Shown here: piece by piece, positions 7,216-12,278 of the stretch
Numbering within the stretch: the stretch's first letter is position 1
Layout: the number at the start of each line of letters is the position of its first letter
NCBI GenBank assembly: GCA_944385645.1
Contig: CALWYA010000030.1
Location: 1 to 12,278 of the forward strand
DNA length: 12,278 nucleotides
DNA from: an uncultured Oscillospiraceae bacterium
GTDB taxonomy: Bacteria > Bacillota > Clostridia > Oscillospirales > Oscillospiraceae
Reading direction: 5' to 3'
Notes under the pieces: generated by a model
Told to the model about the DNA's origin: nothing
The model's input: only the letters and a program-made list of their open reading frames with translations
The model's database searches: none
Position numbers and translations under genes: made by a program

Positions 7216-7421
7216 GCGTCGTCGCAAGCTCCATATCTCTCGCTTCCGGCAAAAGCCGAAAGCTCGCTCATTTCGCTGCTCCTCCTCTCCAAACCGGACC
7301 CGCTGCGCTGGGCTCCGGTTTGGGACGGCGAAATCATACCGCTTCTGCGCTGATTCAGGTTAGACAGAAGCTGGGCCCGCTCCGGCTCCATGCCGGAGCG
7401 GGGTACGCTTACTCGGGTTGG
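7216..7421. other. Non-coding 206-bp gap rich in inverted repeats
   Basis: Between the cyclophilin stop and ssrA I see no credible gene: the 88-residue minus ORF here runs into tmRNA. It contains four inverted repeats: 7242-7263 (9-bp arms, one mismatch, AAAA loop); CCAAACCGGA/TCCGGTTTGG near 7289-7322; GCTTCTG/CAGAAGC at 7341-7347 and 7365-7371; and the 11-bp-stem hairpin at 7376-7402. It presumably holds the cyclophilin 3' end and the ssrA promoter or precursor leader. No clear -35/-10 pair stands out. Confidence -1.
7376..7402 (-). terminator. Hairpin after the cyclophilin gene
   Basis: CCCGCTCCGGC (7376-7386), 5-base loop, GCCGGAGCGGG (7392-7402): an 11-bp perfect GC-rich stem 20 bases past the cyclophilin stop. 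There is no T run on either strand, so it may stabilise the 3' end or pause polymerase; it is not a textbook intrinsic terminator. Confidence -1.
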
Positions 7422-7943
7422 TTACACTTTCTCCGGCTCGGGGTAGTCCACGCCGAAGGTGTCCACAGTGACCTTCTTCATCCGCTGGGGCTCCCGGGGC
7501 CGGTCGTTCCAGTCGGCCTTGGCGGAGACAATGGCGTCGGCCACCTCCATGCCCTCGATCACCTTGCCGAAGGCGGCGTAGTCCCCGTCCAGGTGGGGGG
7601 CCTTCTCCACCATGATGAAGAACTGGCTGCCGGCAGAGTCCGGGTCCATGGCCCGGGCCATGGACAGCACCCCTCGGTCGTGGAGCAGGTCGTTGGCAAA
7701 GCCGTTGTGGGCAAACTCCCCCTTGATGGAGTAGCCGGGGCCGCCCATGCCGTTGCCGTTGGGGCAGCCTCCCTGGATCATGAAGCCGGGGATGACCCGG
7801 TGGAAGATCAGGCCGTCATAGAAACCCTTCCGGATCAGGCTGATGAAGTTGTTCACACTGTTGGGGGCCACATCGGGGTAGAGCTCCGCCCGAATGATCC
7901 CGCCGTTTTCCATTTCAATGGTGACAATGGGGTTTTGCGCCAT
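7422..7943 (-). CDS. Cyclophilin-type peptidyl-prolyl cis-trans isomerase
   Basis: 173 residues, a single cyclophilin domain, catalysing cis-trans isomerisation of peptidyl-proline bonds. Signature residues are present: IFHRVIPGFMIQGG (residues 46-59, with active-site R49 and Q57), MARAMDPDSAGSQFFIM (95-111, with the QFF block) and HLDGDYAAFGKVIEGMEV (117-134). There is no signal peptide, so it is a cytoplasmic form comparable to B. subtilis PpiB but somewhat longer. The ATG at 7943 has AAAGGA about 9 bases upstream. It follows smpB by 42 bases on the same strand and probably shares its transcript; AT-rich TATAAA in that gap could be a weak extra -10. Its placement between smpB and ssrA may be only genomic convenience, although all three deal with nascent or damaged proteins. 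Confidence -1.
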   Translation of the reverse strand: MAQNPIVTIEMENGGIIRAELYPDVAPNSVNNFISLIRKGFYDGLIFHRVIPGFMIQGGCPNGNGMGGPGYSIKGEFAHNGFANDLLHDRGVLSMARAMDPDSAGSQFFIMVEKAPHLDGDYAAFGKVIEGMEVADAIVSAKADWNDRPREPQRMKKVTVDTFGVDYPEPEKV

Positions 7944-7985
7944 AAGGCAACATCCTTTCTCCGATGGATTTTATATTCGTGTCAT

Positions 7986-8447
7986 TCACCGGTTCCGGGC
8001 CTTCATGGCCCGGTCCATCTCCCGCTTGGCGTCCCGCCGGGCCGCCGACTCCCGCTTGTCATACAGCTTCTTGCCCCGGGCCAGGCCGATCTCCAGCTTG
8101 ACCCTGGGTCCCCGGAAGTAGATGGTCAGGGGGATGAGGGAGTAGCCGTCCTGCTTGATGCGGGCAAAGAGCTTCAGAATCTCCCGCTTGTGCATCAGCA
8201 GCCGGCGCTGCCGCAGAGGGTCCTTGTTGAAGATGTTCCCCTTCTCATAGGGGCTGATGTGCATCCCCACCACGGACATCTGCCCGTCCTTGACAATGCA
8301 GAAGGAGTCCTTCAGGTTCACGTGGCCCTGGCGGATGGATTTGACCTCTGTGCCCGCCAGCTCGATGCCGGCCTCGTACTTCTCTTCGATGAAATAGTCG
8401 TGGTAGGCCTTGCTGTTCTTGGCCACCACCTTGACCGACTCGCCCAC
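7986..8447 (-). CDS. smpB: SsrA-binding protein SmpB
   Basis: 153 residues, normal length. SmpB binds the tRNA-like domain of tmRNA, delivers it to stalled ribosomes and places its tail in the empty mRNA channel. The N-terminal hallmark KNSKAYHDYFIEEKYEAGIELAGTEVKS spans residues 10-37. The OB-fold body includes DSFCIV (near 47-52) and ISPYEKGN, and the basic C-terminal tail GLARGKKLYDKRESAARRDAKRE is present, so the protein looks complete. The start is a GTG at 8447 with AGGAGGT 6 bases upstream. It has its own promoter in the 75-bp gap after the thiamine diphosphokinase gene, and ssrA lies about 770 bp downstream on the same strand. Confidence -1.
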   Translation of the reverse strand: MGESVKVVAKNSKAYHDYFIEEKYEAGIELAGTEVKSIRQGHVNLKDSFCIVKDGQMSVVGMHISPYEKGNIFNKDPLRQRRLLMHKREILKLFARIKQDGYSLIPLTIYFRGPRVKLEIGLARGKKLYDKRESAARRDAKREMDRAMKARNR

Positions 8448-8480
8448 GGGAACACCTCCTCTCGCCGGACCTGGAACAAG

Positions 8481-8509
8481 ACTATACCACAGGGTGCCCC
8501 AAAAGGCAA
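8481..8509 (-). promoter_or_regulatory. smpB promoter
   Basis: Minus strand: -35 TTGCCT (8504-8509), 17-bp spacer, -10 TATAGT (8481-8486, 5 of 6). The start would be near 8474, about 27 bases before the GTG start. It allows smpB and the cyclophilin gene to be transcribed independently of the upstream gene. Confidence -1.
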
Positions 8510-8522
8510 GGCGAAAACCGCC

Positions 8523-9194
8523 TCACACCACCCACAGCTGGGGCAGGAGGGAGTACAGGTCCCCCTTCTCCTCCCAGATGAGCAGCAGGCTGCCCTTCTG
8601 CACCGACACCCGGGCGCTCTGGCCCACAAACTGGTTGCTCACCCCCAGGGGGAAGCTGCTGGAGAGGGTGTCGTTCTCCAGGGGGTATTTCAGATTGGAC
8701 AGGGTGACCCCCTCTGCCATGCCGCTGTTGCAGAAGACGGACAGATAGCCCGTCATGTAGTCCGGGAAAGTGATGCTGCTCCCGTCCCGGATACAGGTGG
8801 CGGCGGTCTTCTCCCCGGCCAGAAAGCCCTGGGCCCCGTGGCAGGTCAGCCAGTCCAGCAGCTCCAGATTGCCCATGGTGTGCTCCAGCCGGCCCCCGAC
8901 CCCTCCCAGCAGCAGGAAGCGGCGATAGCCCCGCTCCAGCCCCTGGCGCAGGGCGAACACCATGTCGGTGTCGTCCTTCTCCGCGGGGAGCTGGATCACG
9001 TTGGGGTGGTTGGGCTGGTGCCCCAGGGAGTCGAAATCCCCCACCGCCAGGTCGGGCATCACCCCATAGGCCAGCAGGGAGTCGAACCCCCGGTCGGCGG
9101 CGATCACATAGTCGCCGGGGGCGGGGTGCGGACACAGGCCGGGGGTCAGGGACATGGCCCCCACGATATAGCAGATACCGGTTTGGCTCTTCAC
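8523..9194 (-). CDS. Thiamine diphosphokinase
   Basis: 223 residues. It transfers diphosphate from ATP to thiamine, giving thiamine diphosphate (last step of salvage). Family landmarks: YVIAADRGFDSLLAYGVMPD (residues 29-48), the metal-site motif GDFDS (52-56), KDDTDMVFAL (73-82), GGVGGRLEHTMGN (97-109) and a C-terminal beta domain with SITFPDYMTGYLSVF and GVTLSNLKYPL. The usual GGRxDH Asp is Glu here (GGRLEH). The start is a GTG at 9194 with AAGGAGG 9 bases upstream. An in-frame ATG lies further upstream at about 9231, but it overlaps the -10 box and cannot be the start. It is divergent from a cysteine desulfurase. I saw no TPP riboswitch in the short leader. Confidence -1.
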   Translation of the reverse strand: MKSQTGICYIVGAMSLTPGLCPHPAPGDYVIAADRGFDSLLAYGVMPDLAVGDFDSLGHQPNHPNVIQLPAEKDDTDMVFALRQGLERGYRRFLLLGGVGGRLEHTMGNLELLDWLTCHGAQGFLAGEKTAATCIRDGSSITFPDYMTGYLSVFCNSGMAEGVTLSNLKYPLENDTLSSSFPLGVSNQFVGQSARVSVQKGSLLLIWEEKGDLYSLLPQLWVV

Positions 9195-9228
9195 GGGGAA
9201 GCGCCTCCTTTTTTCACAGCGTAGCTTC

Positions 9229-9257
9229 ATTATACTGGACCCTCGGATTTTTTGCAA
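9229..9257 (-). promoter_or_regulatory. Promoter of the thiamine diphosphokinase gene
   Basis: Minus strand: -35 TTGCAA (9252-9257), 17-bp spacer, perfect -10 TATAAT (9229-9234). Start near 9222; leader about 28 bases ending in AAGGAGG, too short for a riboswitch. Confidence -1.
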
Positions 9258-9299
9258 GGGGAAGCGGCCGATTCCCGGGGCTTTTTCCCCTGCTTGTCC

Positions 9300-9328
9300 T
9301 TGACTTTCCCCCCAGGGCGGCATAGAAT
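9300..9328 (+). promoter_or_regulatory. Promoter of the cysteine desulfurase gene
   Basis: -35 TTGACT (9300-9305), 17-bp spacer, -10 TAGAAT (9323-9328), each 5 of 6 to consensus. Start near 9335. It is back-to-back with the thiamine diphosphokinase promoter, 42 bp between the two -35 boxes. Confidence -1.
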
Positions 9329-9367
9329 GGGGGTGCTGTCCATTAGAAGCCACTGGAGGTCCTGCCT

Positions 9368-10507
9368 GTGTTCCACTATTTTGATTCCGCCGCCACCACC
9401 CCGGTGTGTCCCGAGGCCGCCCAGGCCGCCCTGGAAGCCATGACCCGGGGGTGGGGCAACCCCTCCTCGGTGTACGAGTTCGGCCGGCAGGCCGCCCAGG
9501 CCCTGACGCTCTGGCGGGCCGACGTGGCCGGCGCCCTGGGCTGCGCCCCCGGCGAGCTCTTCTTCACCTCCTGCGGCACTGAGAGCGACAACTGGGCCAT
9601 CCGGTCCGCCCTGGCTCTGAACCGCCGGGTGGGCCGCCACATCGTCACCACCGCCATCGAGCACGCCGCTGTCCTGGAGCCCTGCAGGGCCCTGGAGCGG
9701 GAGGGCTATGAGGTCACCTATCTCCAGCCTGACCGGCAGGGGAACATCGCCCCCGGGCAGGTGGAGGAGGCCATCCGGCCGGACACCGCCCTGGTGACCA
9801 TGATGCTGGTGAACAACGAGCTGGGCACCGTTCTGCCCGTCCGGGAGGCCGCCCAGGCCATCCGCCGGACCGGCAGCCCCGCCCTGCTCCACTGCGACGC
9901 GGTCCAGGGCTTCCTGAAGCTCCCCTTCACCCCCAAAGAGCTGGGAGTGGACCTGCTGTCGGTGAGCGGCCACAAGATCCGGGCCCCCAAGGGCATCGGC
10001 GCCCTGTACGTGCGGCAGGGGCTGAAGCTGCCCCCCCTGATTCTGGGGGGCGGGCAGGAGGGCGGCCTGCGCTCGGGGACCGAGGCCACCGGCCAGATCG
10101 CCGCCTTCGCCGCCGCCGCCCGGCTGGGGGCGGAGCGCCGGGAGGAAACCTTCCAGAAGCTGACCGCCCTGCGGGCTCAGGCGGAGGAGCGGCTGGTCCG
10201 GGAGGTCCCCGGACTGAAGGTACTCACCCAGGGCGGCGCCCCCCACATCCTGCCGGTGACCCTGCCTGGCTATAAGAGCGAGGTAGTGGTGCGCTGGCTC
10301 AGCGACCGGGGGGTTTACCTGTCCTCCGGCTCCGCCTGCCACAAGGGGAAGCCCAGCCACGTGTTCGCCGCCCTGAAGCTGCCCAAGGCGGAGCTGGACG
10401 GAGTCCTGCGCATCAGCTTCTCCCCGGACAACACCCAGGAGGACCTGGACGCCCTGGTGGAGGGGCTGACCGCCGCCCGGCGAGAGCTGTTTTCCACTTT
10501 GTCCTGA
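9368..10507 (+). CDS. Cysteine desulfurase (NifS/IscS-type, PLP-dependent)
   Basis: 379 residues, class V aminotransferase fold. It converts cysteine to alanine and holds the sulfur as a persulfide for iron-sulfur clusters, thiamine or tRNA thiolation. The N-terminus YFDSAATTP is typical. Active-site residues align with IscS: H99 (AIEHAAV, ring stacking on PLP), D177 and Q180 (HCDAVQ), Schiff-base K203 (SVSGHKIRAPKGIG) and catalytic C324 (SSGSACHKG). RSGTEA near 235-240 is conserved. The start is GTG 9368 with GGAGGT 7 bases upstream. No scaffold gene (iscU), thiI or iscR is adjacent, so its sulfur acceptor is open; the divergent thiamine diphosphokinase is a possible but unproven link. AT-rich sequence follows the stop and no clear terminator separates it from the MATE gene. 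Confidence -1.
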   Translation: MFHYFDSAATTPVCPEAAQAALEAMTRGWGNPSSVYEFGRQAAQALTLWRADVAGALGCAPGELFFTSCGTESDNWAIRSALALNRRVGRHIVTTAIEHAAVLEPCRALEREGYEVTYLQPDRQGNIAPGQVEEAIRPDTALVTMMLVNNELGTVLPVREAAQAIRRTGSPALLHCDAVQGFLKLPFTPKELGVDLLSVSGHKIRAPKGIGALYVRQGLKLPPLILGGGQEGGLRSGTEATGQIAAFAAAARLGAERREETFQKLTALRAQAEERLVREVPGLKVLTQGGAPHILPVTLPGYKSEVVVRWLSDRGVYLSSGSACHKGKPSHVFAALKLPKAELDGVLRISFSPDNTQEDLDALVEGLTAARRELFSTLS

Positions 10508-10612
10508 TTTCATTTCGTATTATTTTATCAAAACTTTCCCCACTGTATCCCGCGCTGGAGAGAGGGCGGGGCACAGCAAGGCACTGGGGCCGAGAAAAAG
10601 GAGAGAGATCCC

Positions 10613-11989
10613 ATGTTCGCCTACATGAGACAGAAGCCGGGCTTCTACACCCAGGTGGCCGCCCTGGCCGCCCCCATCGTCCTCCAGAACCTGATCACCA
10701 GTATGCTGGGCATGGCGGACACCTTTATGGTGGGCATTCTGGGCGAGGCGCCCATGGCGGCGGTCACCCTGGCCAACATCCCCCTGTTCGTGGTGCAGCT
10801 GTTCATCTTCGGGGTCCAGAGCGGCTCCTCCGTCCTGATCAGCCAGTACTGGGGCCGGAAGGACATGGAGGCCATCAACCGGGTGATGGGGGTGGCCCTG
10901 TGGGTGGTGCTGCTGGTGGCCTCGGTCTTCGCGGCCATTCTGATCCTGTGCCCCATCCCCTTCCTCAGCCTGTTCAACAACCAGCCCCAGCTGGTGGAGC
11001 TGGCCGCCCAGTATGGCGGGCTGGCCGGGCTGTCCTATGTGCTCAACGCCTTCACCATGGTCTATGTGGCCGCCTATCGGAGCATGGAGCAGCCCCGGCT
11101 GGGTATGTACATCCTGGCCGCCTCCATGACCACCAACACCTTCCTGAACTGGGTGTTCATCTTCGGCAACCTGGGCGCCCCCCAGCTGGGCGTGCGGGGG
11201 GCCGCCCTGGCCACCCTCATCGCCCGGATGCTGGAGGTGGCCATCGTGGTGGGCCACATGGCCCGGACCAAATTTTTCCGCATCCGGCCCGCCCTGCTGC
11301 TGCGGCCGGGGCTCAGCATGAGCTGGCGCTTTATCCGCTACGGCGGTCTGGTGGTGTGCAATGAGACCCTGTGGGGCATCGGCACCTCCGTCTTCCCCAC
11401 CATCATGGGCCACATGGACAACAGCACCGAGATCCTGGCCGCCTATACCCTGGCGGGCAACGTGGAGAAGCTGTGCACCGTCTTCTCCTTCGGTCTGGCG
11501 GCCACCGCCTCCATCATCATCGGCCGGGAGATCGGCGCGGGCCGGACCGGCCAGGTCCGGCGCATCGGGCTGGCCATGGACACTCTGGCGGTGGGCTGCG
11601 GCCTGATCCTGGGGGTCCTGCTGCTGTGTTTCGCCCGGTTCGTCGCCCCCGACTGGATCTTCCCCCTGTTCAAGCTCTCCCCCGGCGCCTCGGCGGTGGC
11701 CGGCATGATGCTCACCGTCATGTCCTTCTACATGCCCCTGCGGGCCTTCAACAGTGTGAACATCATCGGCGTCCTCCGGGGCGGCGGTGACGTGCGGGCG
11801 GCCACCCTCATCGACACCTGTCCCCTGTGGGTGTGCGCCATCCCCTATGCCGTCCTGTGCGGTCTGGTGCTGCACACCCAGGTGCTGTGGGTCTATCTGG
11901 CCTTTATGGTGGAGCAGGTGGTCAAATTCGGTCTCGGCCTCTGGCGCCTGCGCTCGGGCCGCTGGATCCGGGATCTGACCCGGGCCTGA
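10613..11989 (+). CDS. MATE-family multidrug/organic-cation efflux protein
   Basis: 458 residues, the usual MATE length, with about 12 hydrophobic helices in two similar halves. The first helix carries APIVLQNLITSMLGMADTFMVG (residues 20-41), where the Asp after GMA is the family pattern for a switch near the first helices. GVQSGSSVLISQYWGRKD (67-84) is the classic loop after helix 2, and its counterpart in the second half is TASIIIGREIGAGR. The family exports cationic drugs and metabolites using a Na+ or H+ gradient; substrates are unknown. The ATG at 10613 has AAGGAG 9 bases upstream. The 105-bp gap after the desulfurase is AT-rich and holds a TATTAT at 10518-10523 without a convincing -35, so either read-through or a weak own promoter is possible. 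Confidence -1.
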   Translation: MFAYMRQKPGFYTQVAALAAPIVLQNLITSMLGMADTFMVGILGEAPMAAVTLANIPLFVVQLFIFGVQSGSSVLISQYWGRKDMEAINRVMGVALWVVLLVASVFAAILILCPIPFLSLFNNQPQLVELAAQYGGLAGLSYVLNAFTMVYVAAYRSMEQPRLGMYILAASMTTNTFLNWVFIFGNLGAPQLGVRGAALATLIARMLEVAIVVGHMARTKFFRIRPALLLRPGLSMSWRFIRYGGLVVCNETLWGIGTSVFPTIMGHMDNSTEILAAYTLAGNVEKLCTVFSFGLAATASIIIGREIGAGRTGQVRRIGLAMDTLAVGCGLILGVLLLCFARFVAPDWIFPLFKLSPGASAVAGMMLTVMSFYMPLRAFNSVNIIGVLRGGGDVRAATLIDTCPLWVCAIPYAVLCGLVLHTQVLWVYLAFMVEQVVKFGLGLWRLRSGRWIRDLTRA

Positions 11990-12008
11990 ATCCCGCAAAG
12001 TTAGCAGT

Positions 12009-12040
12009 ACCCCGGCTGTTTTGCGAAAAACAGCCGGGGT
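12009..12040 (+). terminator. Terminator of the MATE gene
   Basis: 14-bp perfect stem: ACCCCGGCTGTTTT (12009-12022), loop GCGA, AAAACAGCCGGGGT (12027-12040), followed by CCATTTGTTTT. It lies 19 bases after the MATE stop and separates it from the CIRCE promoter. Confidence -1.
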
Positions 12041-12073
12041 CCATTTGTTTTCAATAAGTTCATAAAGTGCCTA

Positions 12074-12102
12074 TTGACAATTCCAGGAGGGAGTGATACT
12101 CT
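12074..12102 (+). promoter_or_regulatory. Heat-shock promoter upstream of CIRCE
   Basis: -35 TTGACA (12074-12079, perfect). With 17-bp spacing the -10 is TACTCT (12097-12102); GATACT (12095-12100) with a 15-bp spacer is an alternative. The AGGAGGGAG between them is not a ribosome site, as no coding start follows. The start would fall at the left CIRCE arm, the usual position for HrcA repression. Confidence -1.
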
Positions 12103-12106
12103 ATGC

Positions 12107-12133
12107 TTAGCACTCAGGGTATCGGAGTGCTAA
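12107..12133 (+). promoter_or_regulatory. CIRCE element (HrcA operator)
   Basis: TTAGCACTC (12107-12115), 9-base spacer, GAGTGCTAA (12125-12133): an exact match to the CIRCE consensus, extended by GC on each side to 11-bp arms. HrcA binds it and blocks heat-shock operons (groES-groEL or hrcA-grpE-dnaK-dnaJ). The controlled gene lies beyond 12278 on the plus strand; I cannot tell which. Confidence -1.
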
Positions 12134-12278
12134 GCAAGAAGCGCGGAGGCGTGCGGAGCAGCCGCACAGCGAAGGCCGCAGACGAAAAAACAGGTTGGCC
12201 GAAGGCCAACGGTATTTTTCGCGGAGGGCTGAGCAGTGCGGCGTCGCGCAGCCGCCGCAGCGTGACACCAAGAAGCGC
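12134..12278 (+). other. Structured GC-rich leader downstream of CIRCE
   Basis: No coding start or ribosome site is visible before the window ends. Hairpins: GTGCGG/CCGCAC (near 12150-12166); GTTGGCC-GAA-GGCCAAC (12194-12210), enclosed by CGAAAAA (12183-12189) and TTTTTCG, with the T run following the stem like an attenuator; and GCGGC/GCCGC near 12239-12256. CAAGAAGCGC occurs at both ends (12135-12144 and 12269-12278). It could be a long 5' leader or an inserted repeat element. Confidence -1.

Noticed and set aside
7125..7391. 88-residue minus-strand ORF upstream of and into ssrA
   Set aside because: It runs through the gap hairpins and into the tmRNA 5' domain; there is no family resemblance and the RNA gene explains its 3' part.
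9195..9222. TPP riboswitch before the thiamine diphosphokinase gene
   Set aside because: The leader from the TATAAT-driven start to the GTG is only about 28 bases, too short for the aptamer.
7188..9224. 678-residue plus-strand open frame across cyclophilin, smpB and thiamine diphosphokinase
   Set aside because: It spans three well-recognised minus-strand genes and part of the tmRNA; it is an antisense shadow.
9230..10513. 427-residue minus-strand open frame opposite the cysteine desulfurase
   Set aside because: Low-complexity Gly/Gln/Leu-rich; the plus strand has all catalytic residues of a cysteine desulfurase.
10520..11998. 492-residue minus-strand open frame opposite the MATE gene
   Set aside because: His/Gln/Gly/Asp-rich mirror of a membrane protein gene, without any known motif.

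Overview
The window is GC-rich, uses many GTG starts behind strong AGGAGG-type Shine-Dalgarno sites, and carries a perfect CIRCE element and a one-piece tmRNA. The proteins have the style of high-GC anaerobic Clostridia; an Oscillospiraceae-like gut Firmicute (Flavonifractor or a relative) is my best guess, inferred from style and not from a database match.

Left third (1-5320, minus strand): a tightly coupled three-gene unit. It contains a 111-residue protein of unknown family, an 824-residue MMPL/RND-type membrane transporter joined to it by a GTGA overlap, and a very large secreted GLUG-repeat protein that starts inside the transporter gene and runs off the left edge. This protein has a roughly 420-residue helical block inserted in the middle of its beta-helical repeats. 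Divergently transcribed at 5506-6727 are a TetR-family regulator and a cytidylate-kinase-like protein. Between the two units a 54-bp imperfect palindrome exactly fills the space between two outward-facing candidate -35 boxes, a layout expected if the TetR protein represses both directions. I regard this locus as the most interesting part of the window: a regulated export or envelope system whose transported substrate I cannot name.

Middle (6750-9194, minus strand): a trans-translation cluster. The order of transcription is thiamine diphosphokinase, smpB (with its own promoter), a cyclophilin-type prolyl isomerase, and ssrA (tmRNA). ssrA and the TetR/kinase unit converge on a 17-bp-stem terminator at 6753-6794. 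The 206-bp stretch upstream of ssrA has no credible gene but several inverted repeats.

Right third (9300-12278, plus strand): a cysteine desulfurase, divergent from the thiamine diphosphokinase, with well-formed promoters for both; then a MATE-family efflux protein closed by a strong hairpin. Finally comes a TTGACA promoter with a perfect CIRCE operator, pointing at an HrcA-controlled heat-shock gene that lies beyond the window. Its leader is GC-rich and structured and has a 10-bp direct repeat at each end.
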